Source: an uncultured Lachnospiraceae bacterium (GTDB lineage Bacteria; Bacillota; Clostridia; Lachnospirales; Lachnospiraceae). Taken from it: a stretch of 64,000 nt of DNA. A program made the translations under genes and the position numbers. Of the stretch, positions 29,101-37,042 are shown piece by piece; the stretch's first letter is position 1, and each line of letters begins with the position of its first letter. Below the pieces are notes generated by a model, which saw only the letters and a program-made list of their open reading frames with translations, was not told the origin of the DNA and did no database searches. Location of the stretch: positions 62,001 to 126,000 of the forward strand of contig CAJTWM010000007.1 of NCBI GenBank assembly GCA_910579805.1. The letters are read 5' to 3'.

Positions 29101-29223
29101 GAATCAAGAAATATCAACTATATGGCAAAGGAAAAGCATGATGTAAAATGCTGTTACCGCTGCGGCTTCGTTTATAAGGAAGGAAATATTTGTCCAAGAT
29201 GCGGCAGCAAAATGAATAAATGA
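26164..29223 (+). CDS. Large uncharacterised protein with two zinc ribbons and a PH-like C-terminus
   Basis: This is a 1019-residue protein that I cannot assign to a family. Residues 1-150 form a mixed alpha/beta domain (WTDHFVIANNNLILLGTGRSLIFSF). An acidic patch precedes a four-cysteine ribbon at about 241-285 (YQCPKCKEKL then ACNTCNIFY). Residues about 340-490 are low-complexity Glu/Lys/Arg/Gly. Residues about 495-835 are long charged helices likely to form coiled coils. Residues about 875-980 look like a bacterial PH-like barrel (KEGFVLTPDHIFYHAF, then TKGIYLRSFSGKKEKLP). The extreme C-terminus is a second ribbon, CCYRCGFVYKEGNICPRCGSK. No signal peptide or membrane helix is visible, so it is probably a cytoplasmic scaffold. 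GTG 26164 lies just after GGGGTGG; a GTG at 26155 is the alternative. It precedes a P-type ATPase by 53 bases. Confidence 0.75.
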   Translation: MLILKTNAELKKVFARLIKTVNAPVAWTDHFVIANNNLILLGTGRSLIFSFDNKKVYTNLMDVSTEKKRIERIPNQELINNILNMTLYAFGKWGAIGGLKVEKDYAALNELFSNVFRPLRIEAQLRSEGMRFYKNGMQITFEDAVAAAMKLLKEEGKGETEEAQGASGPEEPDREREDGFWQADDEEDEERKAGYVEDDEYEIGLWHKMIWKKEACTFEKHPQSEKDAVKSRIGNNFYMTEYQCPKCKEKLYMGVYPTDREILIETEEARVYMARTYACNTCNIFYTPRPEKLLQEGDVYSLKFDEDRVAYEDYLEVLGNKAERTTNYKLNEYESDRLNGKKKDNTEESGTAAGSETEETGIAEENGGDGRKKGKAGIFARGRLGNTGRQESQRKGKAKNPTETMGRPEAEERSEMESRRGAEEGTEIKGWLKPDRRLETESRTAEEQEERKEPYQHYMGQNGPVPEQENPERTGAAQTRQETWGRGNEQGARKKELSAEMKKNKARLMEKTTEELKVILTGLENKAESVIAERGKDGLAGREYIEVVQEALKEKLTAKYDARVETLGNFSLRQLTELKKQIGQESCLSEEEKERYIKKVDRRLYQLEEKSVEQKLELSKNKSYAQIEQLIEEIEKGVESEELKQETIRKLKQIRVDRAEREAEHLIVHMPLHLDRKQLAAYLEQLDRYKEVDLTPYRKRIEQRKDMAEKEEISGIVKRGGKKDRSALWELYGQLEKEDYKAENKAPFLEKIYEKIRKMDEDEIERICPDIASLSFAEGLEAYEKIEQGMFLPELKTNTLEMIERRLTKLKTDEGVQLMRKLKHDMEEKMPGFAHFYFYDAREERRRSEREESGRSSENGETGEKEHAAMMRAVSGYASSRSQYEYPIVVCDTSRASNGKEGFVLTPDHIFYHAFLNSGVMDITDIETVETGKGLLTKGIYLRSFSGKKEKLPNSVRAEDWETFAEILNDFVTYLQEKPESRNINYMAKEKHDVKCCYRCGFVYKEGNICPRCGSKMNK

Positions 29224-29276
29224 CGTTATATTTTACAACCTGTCCTCATATCTTGTCATAGAACAAGGTGAAAGGC

Positions 29277-31916
29277 ATGGTTAAACGGCATATGGAAACA
29301 GGAAGGGAATGGAACTATGGATCTACGGAGAAGAAACAGGAAAGGCCGGGGATCGGGAGCAATTATACACGGGGGAAAAACGTATTAAAGGAGGAAGAAA
29401 AGAAGTCGGTGCTCGCAAGCTTCGGAGAGCAGCTTAACGATCCGCTGATCTATATTCTGTTTGCGGCGGCCGGCGTATCCCTCCTTTTAAAGGAAATAAG
29501 CGATATGGTCATCATCCTCACGGTCATTGTAGTCAATTCTATTATTGGCGTGATACAGGAGGGAAAAGCGGAGCGGGCTTTGGAGGCATTGAAGGAGATG
29601 ACCAGCTTAAAGGCGCTGGTCAGGCAAAACGGCGTCATTACGGAAATAGAAGCGGCGGATCTGATCCCGGGGGATGTAGTCTGTTTAGAAGCGGGAAGGC
29701 AGGTTCCGGCGGATCTGGAGCTGACAGAGGCAGTCAATTTAAAGATTGAGGAATCCGCGCTGACGGGGGAATCGGTTCCTGTCAGCAAAGATGTACGAAA
29801 AGAAAAGAAAGCTTATATGTCCACGAACGTAACCTACGGCAGGGGAGAAGGCGTCGTTACGGCGATCGGTATGGAAACCGAGATAGGTAAGATCGCGGGA
29901 ATGCTGCAAGGCACAAAGGAAGAGGCGACGCCGCTGCAAAAGAGGCTGGCGGATCTTGGGAAGTTACTGAGCGGCGTTTCCGTGTTTTTATGCGTTCTTT
30001 TATTTTTGATCGCGGTGCTGCAGAAACGGGATGTAATGGAAATGCTTATTACGGCGATTTCCCTTGCGGTGGCGGCCGTACCGGAAGGCCTGCCCGCTAT
30101 CGTGACCATGGTGCTTGCACTCAGCGTTTCGCGGATGGTAAAGGTAAATACCATCGTGAAAAGGCTGCCCAGCGTAGAAACGTTAGGGTGTGTCAGCGTG
30201 GTATGCTCCGATAAGACGGGAACGCTGACACAGAACAGGATGAAAGTGAGCCGGTGTTATACCGGCGGCAGGGTGTGCAGCGAAAAGGATCTGGACAGGG
30301 AAAGAGACAGACATTTTCTGCAGGGTTTTAGTCTTTGCAATGACGGAGAGATAGCCGGGAACGAACGGATCGGGGATCCTACGGAACTGGCGCTTTTAGA
30401 TATGGCGCTTTTCTACGGCATGAGCAGGCATACGTTGGAAAAACAGTATCCCCGTATCGATGAGATGGCGTTCGACTCGGAAAGAAAGCGTATGACCACG
30501 TTCCATAAAGGCAGGGAAGGATTGGTTTCTTATACGAAGGGATCTCCCGAAGAGGTGCTGCAAAACTGCAGGTATCTGCTGTCCGGCGGTAAACGGGTAT
30601 CCATGAACGCAGCATATAGAAAACAGATCGATAACGTTTTGTCCGAGTTTGCAGGGGATGCGCTGCGGGTGCTGGTGCTGGCAATGCGGACGGACGCTGC
30701 AAAAATCAGTGAGGAAAATCTGACCTTTGTAGGGATCGTAGGTATGGCGGATCCGGTACGGCCGGAGGCGGCGGGCGCCGTAGAAGAATTTTATCAGGCA
30801 GGGGTAAAGACCATTATGATCACGGGAGACCGGATCGATACCGCATTCGCCATTGCCAAAGAACTGGGGATTGCAAAAAAGATGGAAGAATGTCTTTCAG
30901 GAGAAGAACTGCAGAACATGAAGGAGGACGAATTTAGGAAAAGATTGTCCGAACTTAGGGTATTCGCCCATGTATCGCCGGAACATAAGGTGCGTATCGT
31001 AAAGGCATTTAAGGCGGCGGGCGAGATCGTGGCGATGACGGGAGACGGCGTGAACGACGCGCCTTCCCTGAAAATGGCGGACGTGGGGATCGCTATGGGA
31101 ATGGGCGGAACGGACGTAGCCAAAAACGCAGCGGATATTGTCCTTACGGACGATAATTTTGCCACAATCACCAAAGCCATTGCACAGGGAAGGTGTATCT
31201 ATGAGAACATAAAAAAATCGGTGCTCTTTTTGTTATCCTCCAATTTTGGAGAGATCATCACGATGCTTGCCGCTATTTTGGCGGGGCTTGCGTCTCCTCT
31301 GAAACCGGCGCATATTTTGTGGATCAACCTGATCACGGATTCGCTGCCTGCGCTGGCGCTGGGAGTGGATATGAATGAAAACAGGCATTTTATGAGACGC
31401 CCGCCCAGATCAAAAAAAGAAAGCCTGTTTGCAGGCGGAGGGCTTAGCTGTACGCTGTTTTACGGCTGTCTGATCGCTCTGATCAGTACGACGGCGTTTC
31501 TGCAGATCCCAATCATTACGCTTCGTGCGGACGGCGGGCAGGTCACCTTGGAAGGGATCAGAAATCTTTTGGCCCGGCCGGAAATCTTAAGCCGCTGCCA
31601 GACTTATGCCTTTACGGTGCTTGGGATCTCCCAACTGTTCCATGCCATCGGAATGCGGGATGTGGAAAAATCGGTCTTTCGTATGAAGCACTTAGAAAAT
31701 AAGCTGATGACAGCCGCGTTTGTGATCGGAATCCTGCTGCAGCTTTTGGTGACGGAGATTCCCTATTTTATCAAAATGTTCGGCACTTGCTCTCTTTCGC
31801 TTTACGAGTGGATCTCGCTGATTATTCTTGCTGCAATGCCTCTGCTTGCGCATGAGATCCTGCTGTTTTCTCCGCAGAAGTTTTCAAAAAAATTTCATGA
31901 AAGCGAGAGCTATTAA
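29277..31916 (+). CDS. P-type (P2A) calcium-transporting ATPase
   Basis: This is an 879-residue cation pump. The order is actuator domain with SALTGESVPV, transmembrane helix 4 with AVAAVPEGLPA (a calcium site motif), the phosphorylated Asp 312 in CSDKTGTLTQN, the nucleotide domain with KGSPEEVL, the hinge MTGDGVNDAPSLK, helix 6 with NLITDSLPALALGVD, and the C-terminal helices. PEGLP plus the N-x-x-T-D set of helix 6 indicate a SERCA/PMCA-like calcium exporter; manganese transport is the main alternative. The N-terminus is shorter than in eukaryotic pumps. AAGGTGAAAGG precedes ATG 29277. The gene may be cotranscribed with the zinc-ribbon protein upstream. Its 3' end overlaps the convergent ytaF by 33 bases. 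Confidence 0.92.
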   Translation: MVKRHMETGREWNYGSTEKKQERPGIGSNYTRGKNVLKEEEKKSVLASFGEQLNDPLIYILFAAAGVSLLLKEISDMVIILTVIVVNSIIGVIQEGKAERALEALKEMTSLKALVRQNGVITEIEAADLIPGDVVCLEAGRQVPADLELTEAVNLKIEESALTGESVPVSKDVRKEKKAYMSTNVTYGRGEGVVTAIGMETEIGKIAGMLQGTKEEATPLQKRLADLGKLLSGVSVFLCVLLFLIAVLQKRDVMEMLITAISLAVAAVPEGLPAIVTMVLALSVSRMVKVNTIVKRLPSVETLGCVSVVCSDKTGTLTQNRMKVSRCYTGGRVCSEKDLDRERDRHFLQGFSLCNDGEIAGNERIGDPTELALLDMALFYGMSRHTLEKQYPRIDEMAFDSERKRMTTFHKGREGLVSYTKGSPEEVLQNCRYLLSGGKRVSMNAAYRKQIDNVLSEFAGDALRVLVLAMRTDAAKISEENLTFVGIVGMADPVRPEAAGAVEEFYQAGVKTIMITGDRIDTAFAIAKELGIAKKMEECLSGEELQNMKEDEFRKRLSELRVFAHVSPEHKVRIVKAFKAAGEIVAMTGDGVNDAPSLKMADVGIAMGMGGTDVAKNAADIVLTDDNFATITKAIAQGRCIYENIKKSVLFLLSSNFGEIITMLAAILAGLASPLKPAHILWINLITDSLPALALGVDMNENRHFMRRPPRSKKESLFAGGGLSCTLFYGCLIALISTTAFLQIPIITLRADGGQVTLEGIRNLLARPEILSRCQTYAFTVLGISQLFHAIGMRDVEKSVFRMKHLENKLMTAAFVIGILLQLLVTEIPYFIKMFGTCSLSLYEWISLIILAAMPLLAHEILLFSPQKFSKKFHESESY

Positions 31917-32450
31917 GATCAGTCCGCCTAAACGGCAGAAATTGCCGTTTAGGCGGGCTGAAAGTATTTTACCGAGAAAGCATCCTGAAAGGATGGCTAA
32001 AATGCCCGTCAGCAGAGCGGCGCCAAGAGTAAGAAAAATATAAGACAGATTCTGCGCCGGAGCGATGCCTGCGCCGATACCCGCGGCAAGACTGTCTAAA
32101 GAAAGGGCGAGCCCCAGATAAAAAGCTTCGGATGCGGAAAGCAGGTTGTCATGATTTTTATCTCCGTCCTGCGTCTGGGCGTCGGAAGGGGATTCAAACA
32201 GTTTGACAAGCCCCAACACAAACAGGATGAGAAAACTGAGCTGTGCGGTCAGTCCGGCGGGGATCAGGGAAGACAAAAAAGCGCCCGCAAGCAGAGAAGC
32301 GGATAAAAACAAAACGGAAACGGCATTCAATATAACGACCGATAATACGGGTATTTTAATGCGGCGGCAGCCGTAGGCGAAACTTGCCGTAAAGGCGTCT
32401 ACGGAGATGGCGGCAGAAAGGAATAAGATTTCAATGATCATATCTTTCAT
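31884..32450 (-). CDS. ytaF: YtaF-like (MntP/TerC-fold) sporulation membrane protein
   Basis: This is a 188-residue membrane protein with six hydrophobic helices in two halves of three. Each half carries the family's Asp motif: AAISVDAFTASFAYG near the N-terminus and GLALSLDSLAAGIGAG in the middle. This is the YtaF/MntP arrangement; MntP exports manganese, and YtaF is annotated as a sporulation membrane protein with unknown substrate. I chose the ATG at 32450 because the family begins right before the first helix. An ATG at 32483 adds a short unsupported tail, and neither has a strong ribosome site. The last 33 bases overlap the P-ATPase gene tail to tail. Confidence 0.8.
   Translation of the reverse strand: MKDMIIEILFLSAAISVDAFTASFAYGCRRIKIPVLSVVILNAVSVLFLSASLLAGAFLSSLIPAGLTAQLSFLILFVLGLVKLFESPSDAQTQDGDKNHDNLLSASEAFYLGLALSLDSLAAGIGAGIAPAQNLSYIFLTLGAALLTGILAILSGCFLGKILSARLNGNFCRLGGLILIALAFMKFF
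31921..31959. terminator. 17-bp hairpin inside the ytaF 3' coding end
   Basis: CCGCCTAAACGGCA (31924-31937) is perfectly complementary to TGCCGTTTAGGCGG (31943-31956) with a GAAAT loop. Three further pairs (one G-U) extend it outward. It begins 5 bases after the P-ATPase stop, while being coding sequence of ytaF. It may terminate the ATPase transcript, but no strong T run follows directly. Confidence 0.55.
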
Positions 32451-32644
32451 AAAATAAAAAAGGTATCCTTTTATTTTTATCATATTCCCAAAAAACCGAC
32501 AAGGTTACAAAATGCGTACCAAAATCGACAAGAATTGCGGAATTGATAAATTGAGAAATTTTGGATATAATAAGTCCGATAAGAAGACAGAGCGATTCCG
32601 CCAAGGCGGATCGGGTCCGTAACTGCGGACAGATAGGAGGAACG

Positions 32645-33235
32645 ATGAAAAAAAGAACATTATTTATTTTAGCGGCGGCGATGGCATTGATGCTTTCAGG
32701 ATGCGGCAATAAACAGGAAACGACGGAGGAGAGCAAAGAAAGCGCGGCAGGAGGAGAGTCCGCATACGCGGAGGCGGTTGACATATTGAACGAAGTGGTA
32801 AAACAATACGGCGAGGACGAGCTGTTTGCCATGTATGGAGGAAATCAGGAAAACGCGGTTATGGATGCGCCGGGAAAATTTGACGTGAGCAAAACGGAAG
32901 AACTGAAAATGACGTTAGGGCTGCCGGAAGAGCAGGCCGGAAATATTGACGATGCGGCGTCCATGGTGCATATGATGAACGGTAATATCTTTACCGGCGC
33001 GGTATATCATTTAAAAGAGGGTACGGATCTTACCGCTTTTTCGGATGCGGTAAAAGAAAATATCCTTGCTACGCAATGGATGTGCGGACAGCCGGATACG
33101 CTGACCATCATAGATGTGGACGGACAATATGTGATTTCTGCTTACGGCGAGGCGGAGATCATGGAGATATTCAAAAATCATGCGTTATCCGCGCTTGACG
33201 GTTCGCAGGTGATTACGGAGACGCCCATCGCCTGA
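32645..33235 (+). CDS. DUF4358-like lipoprotein of an O-acylation operon
   Basis: This is a 196-residue lipoprotein. The signal peptide ends in the lipobox LMLSGC (Cys near 20), followed by a Glu/Ser linker and a small alpha/beta domain with repeated acidic helices. The layout looks like the DUF4358 lipoproteins that accompany MBOAT acyltransferases; that match is from memory, not a search. Its stop overlaps the MBOAT start as TGATG, so translation is coupled. AGGAGG lies 6 bases before the ATG. It may assist the acyltransferase or acceptor handling outside the membrane, which is inference from context. Confidence 0.75.
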   Translation: MKKRTLFILAAAMALMLSGCGNKQETTEESKESAAGGESAYAEAVDILNEVVKQYGEDELFAMYGGNQENAVMDAPGKFDVSKTEELKMTLGLPEEQAGNIDDAASMVHMMNGNIFTGAVYHLKEGTDLTAFSDAVKENILATQWMCGQPDTLTIIDVDGQYVISAYGEAEIMEIFKNHALSALDGSQVITETPIA

Positions 33236-34632
33236 TGCTGTTTTCCAGTATTTCATTTTTATATTATTTTCTGCCGCTGACCCTTTTTTTCTATTTTGCG
33301 GTACCAGGCAAGCTGAAAAATACGGTGCTGCTTCTTTGCAGTATTGTATTTTATGCCTGGGGAGAGCCGAAATATATTTTCCTGATGGGCATTTCTATTC
33401 TTCTGGGTTATGGTTTCGGCCTGCTTGTGGAAAAATACAGGGAGAGTCTGCTTGGACGGAGTTTTTGCGCCGTATCCGTCTGCATCAGCCTTTCTTTTTT
33501 GGTCTGCTTTAAATATACCGATTTTTTTATAGAAAATTTTAATGCGGTAACAGGGCTTTCGGTACCGCTTTTGCGTATTGCCCTGCCTATCGGTATCAGT
33601 TTTTATACGTTTCAGATTGTAAGTTATACGGTGGATGTGTACAGGGGAGAGGCGGCGCAAAAGAATGTGATCCGTCTGGCGGCGTACATCGCCATGTTTC
33701 CCCAATTGATCGCCGGCCCTATCGTAAGGTATGCGGATATTGCTTCGCAGCTTGAGCGCAGGGAGCATTCTTTTGAGCTGGCGGCGGAAGGCATCCGCCG
33801 TTTTGTGACCGGGCTGGCAAAGAAGATACTGATCGCGAATCAGCTAGGGGAACTGTGTAACGTATTTCGGGCTTCGCAGGAAAAATCAGTGTTATTTTAC
33901 TGGCTTTATGCGTTCGCTTTCGGTCTGCACGTTTATTTTGACTTTTCGGGCTACAGCGATATGGCGATCGGTCTGGGCAGAATTTTCGGATTCCGGTTTT
34001 TGGAAAATTTCAATTATCCGTATATCTCGGCAAGTATCACGGAATTTTGGAGACGATGGCATATTTCGCTTGGATCATGGTTCAGGGATTATGTCTATAT
34101 TCCTTTGGGCGGGAACAGAGTAGGAAAGGGACGCCAGATCCTTCATATTTTAGTCGTATGGATGCTGACCGGATTTTGGCATGGAGCGGCGTGGAATTTC
34201 ATGATATGGGGATTGTTTTTTGCGGTTCTTTTGACAATAGAAAAATTGTGGCTGCTTGAAAGACTGCGAAAAAGCCGGGTATTATCCCATTTTTATACTT
34301 TGTTTTTCGTATTGGTCAGTTTTGTTATCTTTAATGCGGAAACTTTGGGACAGGCGGTATCCGATATTGGAGGGCTTTTCGGCGCGGGCGGCATTCCGCT
34401 TGTTTCGGCGCAGGCTTTGTATTGCTTCAGGAGCTTTGCCGTGATTCTGGCTGTGGGAATGATCGGGGCGACGCCGGCGGTCCGTATCATAGCCGAAAGG
34501 ATAATGAAGAAATCCATGGGGGAGAAAATCCTGCATATTGCGGAGCCGGTGGTATGGATCCTGCTGCTGCTTGTTATGACGGCTTATCTTGTGGACGGTT
34601 CTTTTAATCCTTTTTTATATTTCAGATTTTAG
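33235..34632 (+). CDS. MBOAT-family membrane O-acyltransferase
   Basis: This is a 465-residue integral membrane enzyme of the MBOAT family (AlgI/DltB/PatA-like). It starts with LFSSISFLYYFLPLTLFFYF and has about ten hydrophobic segments. It has the family block YTFQIVSYTVDVYRG, the re-entrant region FDFSGYSDMAIGLG, FWRRWHISLGSWFRDYVYIP, and the conserved His 316 in LTGFWHGAAWNF. Such enzymes move acetyl groups across the membrane to a surface polymer. It is translationally coupled to the upstream lipoprotein and followed by a DTHW protein that likely completes the transfer. The acceptor polymer (wall glycan, exopolysaccharide or teichoic acid) is unknown. Confidence 0.93.
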   Translation: MLFSSISFLYYFLPLTLFFYFAVPGKLKNTVLLLCSIVFYAWGEPKYIFLMGISILLGYGFGLLVEKYRESLLGRSFCAVSVCISLSFLVCFKYTDFFIENFNAVTGLSVPLLRIALPIGISFYTFQIVSYTVDVYRGEAAQKNVIRLAAYIAMFPQLIAGPIVRYADIASQLERREHSFELAAEGIRRFVTGLAKKILIANQLGELCNVFRASQEKSVLFYWLYAFAFGLHVYFDFSGYSDMAIGLGRIFGFRFLENFNYPYISASITEFWRRWHISLGSWFRDYVYIPLGGNRVGKGRQILHILVVWMLTGFWHGAAWNFMIWGLFFAVLLTIEKLWLLERLRKSRVLSHFYTLFFVLVSFVIFNAETLGQAVSDIGGLFGAGGIPLVSAQALYCFRSFAVILAVGMIGATPAVRIIAERIMKKSMGEKILHIAEPVVWILLLLVMTAYLVDGSFNPFLYFRF

Positions 34633-34732
34633 CTTTCAGATTTTAAAAATTTCTTGAAGTTGGCGTTAATATAATGCAAAGCACGGTTTGCCGATAAGTT
34701 TTTTTGGTTTAAGAGCGAAAAAAGGAGAGGTC

Positions 34733-35830
34733 ATGAATTTAAAAAAGAAGAATATGGTGGTATGCATTTTATTTGCCGTTTTGCTTTTCGGCGGCTTTTT
34801 CTTATGTCTGTTCCTGCCTAAGCCTGCCTATTCAAAGAGCGAACGGAGGGGACTTATGGCTATGCCCAGGCTGACGGCAGAAAATGTATGGAGCGGCCGT
34901 TTTATGGCGGATTTTGAAAGTTATGCTGCGGACGCTTTCCCGTTTCGCGATTCCTTTCGGAGTCTGAAAGCCCTGACGGCGGGCGGGATTTTTTTCAGAC
35001 AGGATAATAACGGACTTTATGTGCGGGACGATTTTATTTCGACGGTGGAATACCCTTTGAACGAAGAGTCGCTGGATTATGCGGCAGAAAGGTTCCGGTT
35101 TATCTGCGAAAAATATTTGACGGATCAAAATAAAGTATTTTTATCTGTTATACCGGATAAAAACTGTTTTTTAGCAGAGGAAAGCGGGCATCTTTCTTTG
35201 GACTATGAAGATTTTGAAAAGAAGATGGCAGAAAAAGCGGATTTTGCGGAGTATATTTCCGTATCGGATCTGTTGGAAAAGGAAGATTATTATAGGACGG
35301 ACACGCACTGGCGGCAGGAGCGGATCGGGGATGTGGCGGACAGACTGGCGCAGGCGATGGGAACGCGGCTTACGGAGGAGTATGAGCTTCACACGCTTAC
35401 GGAAGAATTTTACGGCGTGTATCATGGTCAGGCCGCGCTGCCTTTAGCTCCGGACAGTCTGCAGTATATGACGGGAGAAGGGATCGACAGTTGTACCGTA
35501 TACGACTGGCAGAACGGAAGGGAGATCCCGGTTTATGATGTGTCGCAGGCCGGGGGACGGGATCCTTACGAAATGTTTCTGTCAGGTTCTTTATCGCTTC
35601 TTACGATAGAGAACCCGGAGGCTTTTACAGATAAGAAACTGGTGCTGTTCAGAGATTCTTTCGGCTCGAGTATTGCGCCTCTTTTGATCAGCGGGTATGC
35701 AAAGATCACGCTGGCCGATATCCGGTATATCCGGCCGGAACATTTGGGACAGTTTGTGGACTTTTCGGATTGCGACGTATTGTTTTTATATAGTACGCTT
35801 GTGCTGAACCACAGCGAAACCATAAAGTGA
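34733..35830 (+). CDS. DHHW/AlgX-like O-acetyltransferase partner
   Basis: This is a 365-residue membrane-anchored extracytoplasmic protein. An N-terminal signal anchor (VVCILFAVLLFGGFFLCLFL) is followed by an SGNH-like alpha/beta domain. The hallmark DTHW motif is in YYRTDTHWRQE (about residue 185). A later block VLFRDSFGSSIAPLL resembles the catalytic Ser region (RDSF) of AlgX/AlgJ. These proteins take acetyl groups delivered by an MBOAT and place them on a polysaccharide. It follows the MBOAT gene by 100 bases and has AAAGGAGAGG upstream. A TATAAT at 34670-34675 might also give it a private promoter. Confidence 0.88.
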   Translation: MNLKKKNMVVCILFAVLLFGGFFLCLFLPKPAYSKSERRGLMAMPRLTAENVWSGRFMADFESYAADAFPFRDSFRSLKALTAGGIFFRQDNNGLYVRDDFISTVEYPLNEESLDYAAERFRFICEKYLTDQNKVFLSVIPDKNCFLAEESGHLSLDYEDFEKKMAEKADFAEYISVSDLLEKEDYYRTDTHWRQERIGDVADRLAQAMGTRLTEEYELHTLTEEFYGVYHGQAALPLAPDSLQYMTGEGIDSCTVYDWQNGREIPVYDVSQAGGRDPYEMFLSGSLSLLTIENPEAFTDKKLVLFRDSFGSSIAPLLISGYAKITLADIRYIRPEHLGQFVDFSDCDVLFLYSTLVLNHSETIK

Positions 35831-36028
35831 GGAAATACAAAGAAGTAACATTTCTATAGGGCGGACGCCCGACATGAATGGCATGGCTGAACTGTTATGT
35901 ATGGAAAATGCAGTAGGAAAATGCAGTATAGGAAAAATATAGCGATAATATAGGCTTTATGTTAGAATATAGGAAAAGCGGCACAAATAAATTAGGAAAG
36001 AGTGCAGAAAAGGGAGGTATCTTTTATT

Positions 36029-36994
36029 ATGGGAGAAATCACAAATGAGGCGGCAGCACAAAGTATGGACGAGGTATCGCAGCCGGAGGAAACGATGGCG
36101 GACTATGCCGCAGAATTAGAGGCGTCTTTTCGGAAAATAAAAGAAGGGGATATCCTTACGGGAACGGTCATTTCGGTAGACGAGGAAGAGGTGATCGTGG
36201 ATTTGAGGTATTATACGCAGGGAGTCTTAAAGGCGGAGGATTTCAGCAATGATCCGGATTTTTCCGTGCTGGAACAGGTGAGAACCGGCGATGTGATAGA
36301 GGCGGCGGTTGTAAGCATGGACGACGGGAACGGAAATATCCGTCTGTCCAAAAAAGAGGCCAACGAAGTACTGGGCTGGGAAAAACTGCAGTCTTATCTG
36401 GAAGAAGGAACGGATCTTACCGTAAAAGTAAAAGAGGCGGTAAGAGGCGGGGTGACCGCCTATGTGGAAGGAATCAGGGGATTTATTCCGGCCTCCCAGC
36501 TTGCGCTTACTTATGTGGAAGAGGACGCTCTTACTTCTTATCAGGGAAAGACGTTAAAGGCACGGGTCATTACGGTAGATAAGGAAAGGGAAAAACTGGT
36601 GCTTTCCGCTAAAGTGATCGAAAAAGAAGCGGCGGAGGAGGAACAGAACCACAAAATAGCCATGATCGTTCCGGGCAGCGTTTTGGAAGGGACGGTGGAA
36701 AACCTTACCAACTATGGAGCTTTTGTCGCACTGAAGGATGGGCTTTCCGGCTTGGTGCATATTTCCGAGATCTGCACGAAAAGGATAAGAAAGCCTTCGG
36801 AAGTGCTGTCAGTAGGGGAAAAGGTACGGGTAAAGGTTTTAAATACAAGGGATCATAAGATCAGTCTGAGTATCAAAGCGGTGCAGGAGGAAATGGCTGC
36901 CGACGAGATCGACGATGCGGAAGGTTTTGAGTACAGTTCGGGAGAAGAAGCGACTACGACGCTGGGAGATCTGTTTGCGAAGCTGAAATTTTAA
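36029..36994 (+). CDS. S1-domain RNA-binding protein (RpsA-like, three S1 repeats)
   Basis: This is a 321-residue protein with an acidic N-terminus and three S1 OB-fold repeats at about 40-105 (GDILTGTVISVDEEEVIVDL), 120-190 (EGTDLTVKVKEAVRGGVTAYV) and 210-285 (PGSVLEGTVENLTNYGAFVAL, GLVHISEI). It is shorter than the six-repeat proteobacterial ribosomal S1 and matches the Firmicute three- or four-repeat type whose role on the ribosome is accessory. ATG 36029 has GGGAGG 11 bases upstream. The next gene begins 48 bases later on the same strand, so it may be transcribed with the VWA gene. Confidence 0.9.
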   Translation: MGEITNEAAAQSMDEVSQPEETMADYAAELEASFRKIKEGDILTGTVISVDEEEVIVDLRYYTQGVLKAEDFSNDPDFSVLEQVRTGDVIEAAVVSMDDGNGNIRLSKKEANEVLGWEKLQSYLEEGTDLTVKVKEAVRGGVTAYVEGIRGFIPASQLALTYVEEDALTSYQGKTLKARVITVDKEREKLVLSAKVIEKEAAEEEQNHKIAMIVPGSVLEGTVENLTNYGAFVALKDGLSGLVHISEICTKRIRKPSEVLSVGEKVRVKVLNTRDHKISLSIKAVQEEMAADEIDDAEGFEYSSGEEATTTLGDLFAKLKF

Positions 36995-37042
36995 TATACG
37001 GATACGTTCTTACGGGAAACATCAGGAAAGGGAGATGCAGGT

